Shown: positions 50,345-59,698, counted from the stretch's first letter. The stretch is DNA of 64,000 nt from Oryzomonas japonica (GCF_008802365.1 NZ_VZQZ01000010.1:62001-126000); one strand, 5' to 3'. The notes: generated by a model from the letters alone, not told the origin. Numbers and translations are program-made.

Positions 50345-50794
50345 CTATTTTACCGGGAGCCTGACGCTGAGCACCGGACAGTGCGCCGCCCGGACAACGC
50401 GCTCGGCCGTGCTGCCGAAGACGAGATGCTCAAGGCCGGTGCGGCCGTGGGTCCCGATGACGATCAGCGCCGCGCCGGTCTCGTCCGCCTTGGCAATGAT
50501 CTCCTGAAACGGGACGCCGCTGGCAATAACGGTCTTGTAGTTGCCGTAGTCCGCCAGCTTGTTTTTGCAGAATTTCGCCATCATATCCTTCGCACCCTGG
50601 TTGATCTCTTTTTCCAACTCCTCGTAGGTGATCTCGGGGACATAAATCCCGCGCAGGTCGGCCGGCTCGTTGATCACGTGCACGATGGTCAGCTCTGCGT
50701 CGAACTGCCTGGCCAGGGCAAGGGCATAGTCGAAGGCGTAATCGGAGTTGTCGGAAAAATCGGTTGCCATCATTATTTTGTCGAATCGTTTCAT
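50345..50794 (-). CDS. Universal stress protein UspA family
   Basis: The 149-residue protein shows the Usp fold: KIMMATDFSDNSDYAFDYAL at the N-terminus, IVHVINEPADL and the ATP-binding signature IVIGTHGRTGLEHLVFGSTAERVVRAAHCPVLSV. Conserved GxxG-9x-GS spacing suggests it binds ATP. GAGGAGG precedes the ATG at 50794. It is monocistronic. Confidence 0.9.
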   Translation of the reverse strand: MKRFDKIMMATDFSDNSDYAFDYALALARQFDAELTIVHVINEPADLRGIYVPEITYEELEKEINQGAKDMMAKFCKNKLADYGNYKTVIASGVPFQEIIAKADETGAALIVIGTHGRTGLEHLVFGSTAERVVRAAHCPVLSVRLPVK

Positions 50795-51159
50795 ATGCCG
50801 CCTCCTCGCGTTACAACGGTAGAACTGCGCCGGACCTGCCGGGGACGCCATCCGCGGGACCCGTTCGCAAAAAAGCCCTTCGAACAAACGTCCCCCCTGC
50901 CGGCCAAGGCACTATCATATCGTTATTATTGAATATTTATCACATTGCCATTCAAGGCCACCTGTATGCAGTGTACCATGTGCCCGCGGTTTGTCAAAGG
51001 TCGGCCGGCAGGGACCGGGCAGCTATCACCCCATTGCAGGCGATACCGTGTCGTGATATACTTAATTAAAATTTTCCACTGCCGTTATCTACGCTCAAGG
51101 AACCGCGCGGGGATCGGCGCAGCAGCCGTCCGTAACCTGCGAGCCGAGGAGTTCGGCCT
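50795..51159. other. Intergenic region, divergent promoters expected
   Basis: Two AT-rich patches, around 50910-50945 and 51050-51085, are the likely promoter regions of the divergent Usp and substrate-binding-protein genes. No gene or strong repeat is seen. Confidence 0.4.
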
Positions 51160-52002
51160 ATGCAGTGGATCAAAACACTCATTTCGTGTCTCTGTTTTCT
51201 CGTGGCCTCCGGTGCCGGGGCACACACCTGCCCGGCCGGCGAGACCATACGCGTCAACGGATCCGGCAGTTGCCTCGACATGATGAAGCCGCTCGTCCAG
51301 GCGTACGGGAAGATCGACCACGATGTCCGCATCGAGATGGCCCCCCCGCTGGGGAGTTCCGGCGCCATCAAGGCGCTCCTGGCCGGTTCCCTGGATCTGG
51401 CGGTGAGCGCCAGGCCGCTCAAGCCGGAGGAAGCGGCGAAAGGGGCGCGGGCAACGCCCTACGGCAGGACCCCCCTGGCCATCGTCGCGGAGAAGGAGTG
51501 CCCCGTTACCACCATCACCACCAGGGAGTTGGAACAGATCTATGCCGGCAAGACCTACAGGTGGCGCAACGGCGAAGCCATCCGGCTGGTGCTCCGCCCC
51601 CGCGAGGATATCGACACCCGGATCATGCGCACCCTTTCCCCCGGCATGGAGAGCGCCATGAGCGCGGCCCTGGCACGGCCGGGGATGCTCGTCGCGGTCA
51701 CCGACGCGGATGCGTACCAGACCGTCGTAAAAACCCCCGGAGCCCTTGGGGTGACCGGGCTGACCAGCGTCCTGGTGAACCGGCTCCCCCTCGTCGCCCT
51801 CTCCCTGAACGGGGTCAAACCGTCACCCCGGACGGTAGCCAGCGGCACCTACCCCCTTGCCAAGGAGATCAACTTCGTCACCCGCCCCGACCCGCCGCCC
51901 GCCGTGCGGAGATTTCTGAATTTCGTCCATTCCCCCCAGGGGCGGGCCATTGCCAAGAAGGCCGGCGTTCTGGTCACGGCCCGACCAGCGGCGTATGAAT
52001 AG
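51160..52002 (+). CDS. PstS-like periplasmic substrate-binding protein
   Basis: The 280-residue protein has a signal peptide cleaved near AGA-H (about residue 21) and PBP-like features: ETIRVNGSGSCLDMMKPL, PLGSSGAIKALLAGSLDLAVS and GARATPYGRTPLAIV. These resemble phosphate- or oxyanion-binding PstS-type proteins. There is no ABC transporter nearby. Its last codons overlap the next gene, a histidine kinase, by 8 nt, so it probably serves as the kinase's periplasmic ligand sensor. Confidence 0.82.
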   Translation: MQWIKTLISCLCFLVASGAGAHTCPAGETIRVNGSGSCLDMMKPLVQAYGKIDHDVRIEMAPPLGSSGAIKALLAGSLDLAVSARPLKPEEAAKGARATPYGRTPLAIVAEKECPVTTITTRELEQIYAGKTYRWRNGEAIRLVLRPREDIDTRIMRTLSPGMESAMSAALARPGMLVAVTDADAYQTVVKTPGALGVTGLTSVLVNRLPLVALSLNGVKPSPRTVASGTYPLAKEINFVTRPDPPPAVRRFLNFVHSPQGRAIAKKAGVLVTARPAAYE

Positions 52003-53641
52003 GATCGACCTCTCCATACGGCACATCTCCCTTGTGACGGCCGCGGCCGTCTCGCTCCTCATCGCGCTGCTGGTGCCGGTCGCCTATTTCGCCATTTCAT
52101 ACCAGTACCTGCGCGGCACCATCGATGCCCAGAACGAGCTGAACGCCAACGCCGTGACGGACATCGTGAAAAAGAACCCGACCATGTGGCGCTTCGAGGA
52201 ACTCCGGCTCTCGGAGATGCTCGACCGCCGCCTGGACCATGGCATGGACGAAGAGCGGGTCATCACCGACACCAGGGGCGAGGTCATCGCCCGGAACGCC
52301 ATAACCGTACCGCCGCCGCGCCTCTCCGGCGTCCATGACATCTACGATGCCGGAACGGTCGTGGCCCGCCTCACCACCTCCCGCTCCCTGGTCCCCCTCT
52401 GGTGCGCCACCCTCTTCCTCGCCGCCGCTTCCACGGTCTTTGCCCTGGTGGTGTTCTACCTGCTGCGCACCTATCCCCTGCAAACCCTGCACAAAGCCAG
52501 CCTGGCCCTGGCCGAGAGCGAAGAGCGGCACCGGCTCCTGTTCGAGCAGAGCCGGGACGCCCTGGTGGTGACCATGCCCGATGGGGCCGTCATCTCCGCG
52601 AACCCGGCGGCGTGCGACCTTTTCGGCATGACCCGGGAGGAATTCCTGGCCGTCGGCAGGGACGCCATCATGGACCCCGGGGACGGGCCCAACAGGGAGG
52701 CCCTCGCGGTCAAGGCCCATACCGGGCAGTTCAACGGCGAGCTGAACTTCACCAGAAGGGACGGGAGCCGCTTCCCCGGCGACGTTTCCCTGAGCCGTTT
52801 CAGCGACTCGGCGGGTGTCGTCAGGACCATCATGAGAATCCGGGACATCACCGAGCGCAAACAGGCGGAGGAATTTCTGCGGCAGGCAAAGAAGGCGGCC
52901 GAGGCCGCCAGCCTGGCAAAGGGACAGTTCCTCGCCAACATGAGCCACGAGATCCGCACCCCCATGAACGGCATCATCGGCGTCACCGGCATGCTGCTGG
53001 ACACGAAGCTCGACCCGGAACAGCGGGAGTATGCCGAGGTGGTCAGGGAATCGGGCCTCTGCCTCCTCACCATGGTCAACGACGTGCTCGATCTCTCCAA
53101 GATCGAGGCCCGCAAGATCGAACTGAAAACCGAGGAGTTCGACCTCCGGGCGACCGTGGCCGGGACCATGGACCTCCTTGCCGTGGAAGCGCGCACCAAG
53201 GGGCTGAAACTCGCCGCTGAGATCGACCCGGATGTCCCGTTGCCGCTGAAGGGGGACCCGGGCCGTCTGCGCCAGATCATCACCAACCTGGTGGGCAACG
53301 CCGTCAAGTTCACGCACCACGGCTCCGTCTCCCTGCACATCTCCAAGGATACGGAAGACCGGCGCAGCGTCACCCTCCGCTTCCTGGTGCGCGACAGCGG
53401 CATCGGCATACCGGCCGACAAGCTGAACCTGATCTTCGAGCCCTTCACCCAGGTGGACAGCTCCACCACCCGCAGATACGGCGGCACCGGCCTGGGGCTG
53501 GCCCTCTCCCGGCAGTTTGCGGAGATGATGGGCGGAACCATGGGTGTCGAGAGCGTCGAGGGGCAGGGTTCGACCTTCTGGTTCACCGCCGTGCTCGAAA
53601 AGCGCGCCCCACAGGGGGAACCGCCCCTCGCACCCCCCTGA
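51995..53641 (+). CDS. Membrane-bound PAS sensor histidine kinase
   Basis: The 548-residue protein has TM1 (about 12-34), a periplasmic region, TM2 (about 133-157), a PAS domain (about 172-290), a HisKA domain with the phospho-acceptor in NMSHEIRTPMNG (His about 318), and a HATPase domain with N box (NLVGNAVKFT), G1 (RDSGIGIP) and G2 (GGTGLGLALS). No receiver domain is present and no response regulator is adjacent. The start ATG 51995 lies inside the end of the substrate-binding-protein gene. Confidence 0.9.
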   Translation: MNRIDLSIRHISLVTAAAVSLLIALLVPVAYFAISYQYLRGTIDAQNELNANAVTDIVKKNPTMWRFEELRLSEMLDRRLDHGMDEERVITDTRGEVIARNAITVPPPRLSGVHDIYDAGTVVARLTTSRSLVPLWCATLFLAAASTVFALVVFYLLRTYPLQTLHKASLALAESEERHRLLFEQSRDALVVTMPDGAVISANPAACDLFGMTREEFLAVGRDAIMDPGDGPNREALAVKAHTGQFNGELNFTRRDGSRFPGDVSLSRFSDSAGVVRTIMRIRDITERKQAEEFLRQAKKAAEAASLAKGQFLANMSHEIRTPMNGIIGVTGMLLDTKLDPEQREYAEVVRESGLCLLTMVNDVLDLSKIEARKIELKTEEFDLRATVAGTMDLLAVEARTKGLKLAAEIDPDVPLPLKGDPGRLRQIITNLVGNAVKFTHHGSVSLHISKDTEDRRSVTLRFLVRDSGIGIPADKLNLIFEPFTQVDSSTTRRYGGTGLGLALSRQFAEMMGGTMGVESVEGQGSTFWFTAVLEKRAPQGEPPLAPP

Positions 53642-53834
53642 GGGGCGGGGTTTTCATAACTCCCAGGGGGCCCCTACGTCCTGGGATCATATGACCAAGA
53701 GGACGTATGGGACCTGTGTCATCCTCTCCCCGAGCGGCCGCCGCCAGACCTGCTCGTCACCTCCCGAAAAGCTCGTCCCTGTTGACCATCCGCTCCTCCT
53801 TCCGGTACGCCTCGAATTCTCTGCACCCGATATC

Positions 53835-53896
53835 GCAATATGTTGCCATTTCAGCAATATTCGCAACATACGACAAACAGCGTAACAACATATTGC
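53835..53896. promoter_or_regulatory. Spaced 11-bp inverted repeat
   Basis: GCAATATGTTG (53835-53845) and CAACATATTGC (53886-53896) are perfect reverse complements 40 bp apart, with related words (AGCAATATTCGCAACAT) between them. This may be a pair of operators for looping or a large hairpin. It lies between the kinase gene and the small exported gene at 54021; the rest of the 53642-54020 gap shows no gene. Confidence 0.5.
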
Positions 53897-53949
53897 TATC
53901 ACGACTCGTCTTAAAACAGTAAACTATTGATATAACTGGTAATAATTAT

Positions 53950-53965
53950 TGGCACGATTGTGGCA
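53950..53965 (+). promoter_or_regulatory. Sigma-54-like promoter candidate
   Basis: TGGCACGATTGTGGCA resembles the -24/-12 consensus TGGCAC-N5-TTGCA, with one mismatch at the -12 element. It sits 55 bp before the start codon at 54021, a fitting distance. The inverted repeat at 53835-53896 lies about 55 bp upstream, where an enhancer-binding activator might bind. Confidence 0.45.
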
Positions 53966-54020
53966 ACCTTGACCATGAAAGGGTAAACACAACAACCCAT
54001 CAAGGACAAGGAGAACGAAT

Positions 54021-54299
54021 ATGAATAGGATCATCATGCTGTTCGTCGCGGCGGCCCTGGCACTCCCCATGGCGGCAGCGGCAGCGGACGACACCAGGAG
54101 CGGCGAGGGCAAGGACCTCGCCCTGTTGAACACCAAAGGGTGCGATGACGCCATCAAGAACGACAACGTCTACGAGCGGATTGCCATGCTGCAAAAGGAG
54201 TTGGGGAAAAAGCCGGTACCCTACACGAAGGACGAAGTGCAACAGCTCGAGGCCAAGGTGGATGCCTGCAGGACCGTATTGAACACCCTGGGCTACTAG
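54021..54299 (+). CDS. Small exported hypothetical protein
   Basis: The 92-residue product has a signal peptide (IIMLFVAAALALPMAAAAA) and a helical mature part of about 70 residues with two Cys (about 40 and 82) that could form a disulfide. AAGGAG precedes the ATG. I do not recognise the family. Upstream regulatory sequence suggests conditional expression. Confidence 0.65.
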   Translation: MNRIIMLFVAAALALPMAAAAADDTRSGEGKDLALLNTKGCDDAIKNDNVYERIAMLQKELGKKPVPYTKDEVQQLEAKVDACRTVLNTLGY

Positions 54300-54520
54300 T
54301 CGTGTCCCGTGCGGTTAGTTCATACTCGTAATTCCGGGCAGTCTGCCGCCGCCATGACGGAAAATCGGATCGGGGCCCACCCATGGTGTGCTTTGATCCG
54401 ATTTTCTGCATTTCGGCAGGGTTGTAGTATACTATGACATACCCCAAAGGACTTGGAAGCCCCCCTGTGGCCACACGTCCCAGGGGACGTGCAACCTCTA
54501 CCAGCAGAAAGGAACCGACC

Positions 54521-55273
54521 ATGAGCATCGCACTGATAACCGGCGCCAGCCGCGGCCTGGGCAAGAGCATCTCCCTGCACCTGGCCGCCAAGGGGCATGA
54601 CGTCATCATCACCTACAACAGCAAGAAAACGGAGGCCGCAGAGGTCGTCGCCCGGATAGAGGGAACCGGCCGCAAGGCCGTGGCCCTGCCCCTGGATGTG
54701 GCGGACCACAAGAGCTTTCCCGGCTTTGGGGAACGGGTCGGGGCGGCCCTGGCGGAAACGTGGGGGCGCCCCGACTTCGACGTCCTGGTCAATAACGCCG
54801 GCATCGGCATCAACGCCCCCTTTGCCGAGACGACCGAGGAGCAGTTCGACCTGCTGATGAACATCCATTTCAAGGGGGCCTTCTTCCTGACCCAGCGGCT
54901 CCTGCCGCTCATCAAGGACGGCGGCCGGATCGTGAACGTCTCGTCGGGGCTGGCCCGGTTCGCGCTCCCCGGCTTTGCCGCCTACGCCGCCATGAAGGGT
55001 GCCGTCGAGGTGCTGACCCGCTACCAGGCCCAGGAGTTGGGGCCGCGCGGGATCGCCGTGAACACGGTCGCCCCTGGCGCCATCGAAACCGATTTCGGCG
55101 GCGGCATGGTGCGGGACAACGCCGACGCCAACCGGATGATCGCCTCCCAAACCGCCCTGGGGCGGGTCGGCCAGCCGGACGACATCGGCGGCGCGGTGGC
55201 GGCGCTCGTGTCCGACGATTGCCGCTGGATCAACGGCCAGCGGGTGGAGGTCTCGGGGGGGATTTATCTCTGA
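54521..55273 (+). CDS. SDR-family oxidoreductase (FabG-like)
   Basis: The 250-residue protein has the classical SDR elements: ALITGASRGLGKSISLHLAA cofactor loop, NNAGIG, catalytic Ser in NVSSG, and YAAMKG as the YxxxK active site, followed by AVNTVAPGAIETDF. FabG-like enzymes reduce 3-oxoacyl or other ketones with NADPH. AAAGGAA precedes the ATG. It seems monocistronic. Confidence 0.88.
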   Translation: MSIALITGASRGLGKSISLHLAAKGHDVIITYNSKKTEAAEVVARIEGTGRKAVALPLDVADHKSFPGFGERVGAALAETWGRPDFDVLVNNAGIGINAPFAETTEEQFDLLMNIHFKGAFFLTQRLLPLIKDGGRIVNVSSGLARFALPGFAAYAAMKGAVEVLTRYQAQELGPRGIAVNTVAPGAIETDFGGGMVRDNADANRMIASQTALGRVGQPDDIGGAVAALVSDDCRWINGQRVEVSGGIYL

Positions 55274-55294
55274 GGAGAGGAAAAAAGAAGCCGG

Positions 55295-55354
55295 TTATAA
55301 GTCCCATGGGTCCCATAAGTCCTAGGACCTATAGGACCAATGGGACCTGTAGGA
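55295..55354. repeat. GGGACTTATAAG-type inverted repeat element
   Basis: The sequence TTATAAGTCCCATGGGTCC followed by CATAAGTCCTAGGACCTAT and AGGACCAATGGGACCT can fold into a long imperfect hairpin centred on CCTAGG. The same words occur at 12966-13000. It separates convergent genes and could terminate both. Confidence 0.65.
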
Positions 55355-55363
55355 AGAAACAAC

Positions 55364-55795
55364 CTACCTGATGTTGAGCAGTTCCACCTCGAAGATCAGG
55401 GTGGCGTTGGGGGGGACGGCGCTGCCGGCCCCGCGGGAGCCGTAGGCCAGTTCGGGGGGGCACACCAGCTTGGCCTTGCCGCCCACCTTCATCTTCTGCA
55501 CCCCTTCGGTCCAGCAGGGAATGACCCCGTTGAGGGGGAAGCTGATGGACTGGTTGCGTTTGTAGGAACTATCGAACTCCTTGCCGTTGGTCAGGGTGCC
55601 GCGGTAGTTGACCTCGACGGTGCTGGAGGCCTGGGGCGACGCGCCCTTGCCATCCCTGAGGGAGCGGTAGACCATGCCCGAGGCGGTCTTCACGGCGCCC
55701 TTCTCCCGGGCGGCCCTGTCGATAGCATCGTTGGCCCCGGCAAAGGCCGGAACCGCAAGCATGGTGGCAATCGCTGCACTGATCAGTCGTTTCAT
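55364..55795 (-). CDS. FKBP-type peptidyl-prolyl isomerase
   Basis: The 143-residue exported protein has a signal peptide (ISAAIATMLAVPAFA) and an FKBP domain: STVEVNYRGTLTNGKEFDSS, FPLNGVIPCWTEGVQKMKVG, and AYGSRGAGSAVPPNATLIFEVEL, the FKBP core signatures. It would catalyse proline isomerisation in the periplasm. AAGGAG precedes the ATG. Confidence 0.93.
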   Translation of the reverse strand: MKRLISAAIATMLAVPAFAGANDAIDRAAREKGAVKTASGMVYRSLRDGKGASPQASSTVEVNYRGTLTNGKEFDSSYKRNQSISFPLNGVIPCWTEGVQKMKVGGKAKLVCPPELAYGSRGAGSAVPPNATLIFEVELLNIR

Positions 55796-55878
55796 CTCTG
55801 CTCCTTACGTTGGTGTGATGGGGGATGCACTGGCCGCATCCTACCATCCCCCACGCCCTTCCGTCAACGCCGGGCGGC

Positions 55879-57747
55879 TCAGGCAGGGGCCCCGCCAGGG
55901 ACCTCGATCGTGAACTCCGCGCCGCTGCCGGTGTTGCGCACGGTCAGTTCCCCCCCCATATTCTTCTCGATGATCGACCGGGACATGAACAGGCCGACCC
56001 CGGTCCCCTGGTGCGGCTCCTTGGTGGTGAAGTAGGGGTCGAAGATCCGTGCCATGATCTCCTCGGGCACGCCCCCCCCGTTGTCGGCGATGGTGACCAC
56101 CGTGGCGCCGTTTGCGTTGCGGATGGTGATCGTGACCCTGGGGTTGGCGATCTCCCGTTCCATCATGACGTCCCGGGCGTTGGTCAGGATATTGAGGAAC
56201 ACCTGGGCGAACTCGTTCCAATAGCCGTAGATGACGGCGTCGTCCTCTGCGACGATGTCGATGTCGATGTGGGGGTAGAGCAGGCTCCCCTCCAGGAGCG
56301 ACAAGGTGGTGTCGATCGCCTCGCGCACGTTGAACGGGGCCTTTTCCTTCTCCGGCCTGAAGTAGTCCCTGAAATCGTCGATGGTCCGGGACATGTGCAG
56401 GATCAGTTCCATGGAACTTTTGACGTTATGGCTCAACAGTTCCCGCGAGAATTCTCCCAGGTCGTAGGACAGTTGCAACTGCTGGATCGTGAGCCCGAGT
56501 GTGTTGAGCGGCTGGCGCCACTGGTGGGCGATATTGCCGATCATCTCCCCCATGGCCGCCTGGCGGCTCTGCTGGATGAGCATCCGCTCCTTCTCCAGGA
56601 GTTCCTCCGTGGCCCGCAGGCGCTCCGCGGTTTCCTGGTGCAGGAGTTCCATGGTTTGGGACAGGAGGTGCTCCGCCTCGTCCCGCTCCCGCGCCCGGCG
56701 CTGGAGCAGTTCCGAGGCCTGCACCAGGGCCGCGGCCACGTCCCCGGTCTCCTTGACGGAAAGGCCTTCGATGGCGGGCACGAGCTCGCCGCGGCCGATG
56801 GCCAGGGCGGGGTCCACCAGGGCCTGGATATTTTGGGCGATTCTCCGGGCCATGCCCAGGCCGAAAATGATGCCCATGAGCGAGATAAGGGTCGCGCCGC
56901 CCACCGCCCAGGCGGTCCAGCGGTAGAGTTCCGTCATGACGGCCGCTTTGGGCACCGCTATCACCACGGTCCAGTTGGACATGGCCGACCGGCAGAAGGT
57001 GGCGAATGCCGGCTTCCCCTCCAGATTGACGATCTCCGCGGTGCCCTCCATGGCCCGTGCCATGGCCCGGTTCAGGGCCGGGGTCACGCGGGTCCCGACG
57101 CCCCGCTCCGGGTTCTGCGTCCTGGTGGCCACCACCAGCTTGCTGTCCAGGATCGAGCCGTACCACTCCGGGGGCAGCTTCAGGGTCGTCAGGATCGACG
57201 CCAGGCGGTCCGAGGGAAAGGTCATGGCCAGGTCGTAGACGACCCTGCCGTCCCGGAACACCGGGACGTCGATCCCGATGAGCGGCCGCCTGGTGACGGC
57301 GCCGTAGAACAGGTCGCTCACCAGCGGCTTCCCGGATTGAAAGATACGGGCCACGGTTTCGGAGTTCTGGCGCCTGGGCAAGGGGGTGCCGTAGGGGCGG
57401 TAGGAATTGACCAACTGCTGCCCGGTGGCATCGGCCACGATGATGTCGGCGCCGGGATAGGCGGCCACCAACTCCCGGGTCTGGCGATGGATGGCCGCAA
57501 AATCGCCGGCGCTAAAGGCGGGGGACGTGGCCAGCCCCCTGAGGGCGGCCTCGACGCTGGCCAATTCGCGGTCGACACCCATGGTCATGGCCCGCGCGGT
57601 TTCCAGCATGGTGCCGTTCAGGTGGTCGCGCTTTGCCGAGTAGGCGTAAAACACCAGCAAACCGGCGGCCAGCCAGACCGGCACGACGCAGGTGGCCACC
57701 AGGCGCGTCAACTGGTAACGGATTGTGGAGTGGGATCGGGTAAACAT
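55879..57747 (-). CDS. Cache-domain sensor histidine kinase
   Basis: The 622-residue protein has TM1 (about 18-36), a large double-Cache-like periplasmic domain (40-270), TM2 (about 278-298), HAMP, a coiled coil (345-395), and a HK4-type kinase core with H-box GNIAHQWRQPLNTLG (His about 408), N-box FLNILTNARD and G-boxes ADNGGG and GTGVGLFMS. The ligand is unknown. ATG 57747 or the preceding TTG can be the start, after AAGGA. No response regulator is adjacent. Confidence 0.9.
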   Translation of the reverse strand: MFTRSHSTIRYQLTRLVATCVVPVWLAAGLLVFYAYSAKRDHLNGTMLETARAMTMGVDRELASVEAALRGLATSPAFSAGDFAAIHRQTRELVAAYPGADIIVADATGQQLVNSYRPYGTPLPRRQNSETVARIFQSGKPLVSDLFYGAVTRRPLIGIDVPVFRDGRVVYDLAMTFPSDRLASILTTLKLPPEWYGSILDSKLVVATRTQNPERGVGTRVTPALNRAMARAMEGTAEIVNLEGKPAFATFCRSAMSNWTVVIAVPKAAVMTELYRWTAWAVGGATLISLMGIIFGLGMARRIAQNIQALVDPALAIGRGELVPAIEGLSVKETGDVAAALVQASELLQRRARERDEAEHLLSQTMELLHQETAERLRATEELLEKERMLIQQSRQAAMGEMIGNIAHQWRQPLNTLGLTIQQLQLSYDLGEFSRELLSHNVKSSMELILHMSRTIDDFRDYFRPEKEKAPFNVREAIDTTLSLLEGSLLYPHIDIDIVAEDDAVIYGYWNEFAQVFLNILTNARDVMMEREIANPRVTITIRNANGATVVTIADNGGGVPEEIMARIFDPYFTTKEPHQGTGVGLFMSRSIIEKNMGGELTVRNTGSGAEFTIEVPGGAPA

Positions 57748-57969
57748 CAAGCGCGTCCTTATGGTTGGCCGGCCCCTGCCGGAGGGATTATTCGGGCTCC
57801 CCCCGCGGAGAGGGCGAACAACGCCCCACGGCCCAGGGTATTCTTTTAAATTTACCTAATAGTTGGCCACTGTCAAGGGATTATGGCACCGGCAATCACA
57901 CAGATCGACCTGGAGCGTTGCATTGTCATAGAGAAGAGCAAAAAGGGACCGGCCTCATGTCTTCCGGGG

Positions 57970-59478
57970 CTATTGGTGAGCCGTCATCGGCATGTAATCG
58001 GTGTGGCAGACGTAGCAATTCCAGATCCAGTAATTGTCCCCCTGGAGCTGTTGCGGGATCGTGTTGTCCGCCGGATTGGTGGAGCTGTATTCCGCATGGG
58101 TGCTGTTATGGCACGCTTCGCAGTAGATCACGCCGTTCATCTTCCCGTCAGGCGCATTGACGAGGAGCGAGTTGCGGTACAGGACGCCGGGATTTTCCTG
58201 GTGTTTGGCACTGTGGCAATCACTGCACCGGGGTTCCTGAAGCCAGGGGCTGCGACCGGCGAGGAGTGCCTTCGCCATGCCGTTCATATCGCCGTGGCAA
58301 TCCTTGCACTCCTGGCCGGCGTGGAACATCTGGCCCCGCAGGCAATTGGTCCGGGGGCCGGGGTGACAGTTGTAGCAGTCGGGACTCCTGGGGTCGGCGC
58401 TCACATTGACCTTGTCCTTGTGGAAGCCGTGCATGGCCAGGGAGAGGTTCTTTACCCCCGCCTTGCCTGCCAGGCCCAGGGCATTGTCGGCGTGGCATTC
58501 GGCGCAGAGGTGGAGGGTGCCGCTCGCCCGGTCGGCTACCAGAGTCGTACCGCTGTTCTTGTCGTGGGCCTGAAGGATGTTGAGGAAGGTATCCGTCGCA
58601 CCGTGGCAGTTACTGCAATTCAGCTCGGTTGAAACGGGCGCCACGACGCTGGTGGTGGCGAGGACGGCTCCGGTGGCGGTGTCGGTGGCCGTGATCGTGG
58701 CAGTGCCATAGGGGTCCCAGGTTCCGTCGTCGTCGTAGGGGGTGATGGGTATCCCGGTGGCCACGAAGCCGACGCCTTTGGCGTCAGGGGCCATCGTCCC
58801 CGCCAGGGGGGTGCCGGTAATGCCCACATTGGTGGCGACGTTCCAGCCATATCTGGTGCGATATTGGTACTTACTGGAATAGTTCCAGAAATTGGTATGG
58901 AGCGCGGAATTGGTCTTCTTGGGAAAGGCGTAGCTCACCGTGATGCCGTCCGTCACCACGCCGCCGCCCCGTTGAAAGACCTGGGCGTGCAGGGTGTTGA
59001 ACGGCGGCAGGATCAGGAAAGAGGAGTAGTCGTCCTGAGCGCAGTGCATCCCCAGGTCGTTCCAGGCCAAAATGACGTAGTTCATGCCGGCGGCCGGGAT
59101 CTGCGCCGACGGCGTGATGGTGGCGTAGTCCACGTACGCCGCGTGGGCCGGAGTGAGGGGCCAGTCAAGGGTGGTGATTGCGCCGGCGGTCACCGCGCAG
59201 ACCCGCGAAGCGCTCTCGTAACCGGCCGCCGCAACGGTGAAGGTATAGTTCCCCCCCGGTCGGGTCAGGGTGAAAACGCCGCTGGCGTTGGTGACGGCGG
59301 ATGCGTTGCCGTCGCCAACGGTGACGCCCGCAAGGGGGGCCCCGGTGACGCTGTCCTTTACCGTTCCCGTGACGGTACCGGTTGCCGCCGTCCCGCCCCC
59401 GTCGCTGCAGGCCGCCAGCACGACCATACAGAGAACGAGTACTATCTTCCCTGCTGCCATTGCAATGCATTTTCCCAT
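57970..59478 (-). CDS. Seven-heme c-type cytochrome lipoprotein
   Basis: The 502-residue protein has a lipobox LAAC (Cys about residue 24), a carboxypeptidase-regulatory-like beta domain (about 35-105), a strand-rich middle, and a C-terminal region with seven CxxCH motifs: CSNCH, CAECH, CYNCH, CKDCH, CSDCH, CEACH and CYVCH. It would be exported and lipid-anchored, carrying electrons across or at the outer membrane in extracellular electron transfer. GGAGAGG precedes the ATG. No paired porin gene lies beside it. Confidence 0.9.
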   Translation of the reverse strand: MGKCIAMAAGKIVLVLCMVVLAACSDGGGTAATGTVTGTVKDSVTGAPLAGVTVGDGNASAVTNASGVFTLTRPGGNYTFTVAAAGYESASRVCAVTAGAITTLDWPLTPAHAAYVDYATITPSAQIPAAGMNYVILAWNDLGMHCAQDDYSSFLILPPFNTLHAQVFQRGGGVVTDGITVSYAFPKKTNSALHTNFWNYSSKYQYRTRYGWNVATNVGITGTPLAGTMAPDAKGVGFVATGIPITPYDDDGTWDPYGTATITATDTATGAVLATTSVVAPVSTELNCSNCHGATDTFLNILQAHDKNSGTTLVADRASGTLHLCAECHADNALGLAGKAGVKNLSLAMHGFHKDKVNVSADPRSPDCYNCHPGPRTNCLRGQMFHAGQECKDCHGDMNGMAKALLAGRSPWLQEPRCSDCHSAKHQENPGVLYRNSLLVNAPDGKMNGVIYCEACHNSTHAEYSSTNPADNTIPQQLQGDNYWIWNCYVCHTDYMPMTAHQ

Positions 59479-59668
59479 GATTCGACCTCTCCAGGCGTAA
59501 TGAAGGTTTACGAGACGTTACAAGTCTAGCACCCGCCCAGGTGGTGTCAAACGCGACGGGACAAACCGCGGATGGCGGGGTAGCGCCTTGCCGGGGAGGC
59601 GGACTGTTCCGCCGCAACCTGCCTTCCGGGAGCGGGCCTCCGAAACTACACCGGAGGCGAAAAACAAA

Positions 59669-59698
59669 AAAGGCTTACGGAAAAATCCGTAAGCCTTT
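59669..59698 (-). terminator. Intrinsic terminator of the tRNA-Glu gene
   Basis: On the minus strand AAAGGCTTACGGA pairs perfectly with TCCGTAAGCCTTT around a short T-loop, followed by TTTTTGTTTTT. It lies 35 bp after the tRNA 3-prime end. Confidence 0.88.

Noticed and set aside
55825-57849. A 674-codon plus-strand ORF opposite the Cache histidine kinase
   Set aside because: The kinase motifs on the minus strand explain the region; the plus reading has antisense composition.
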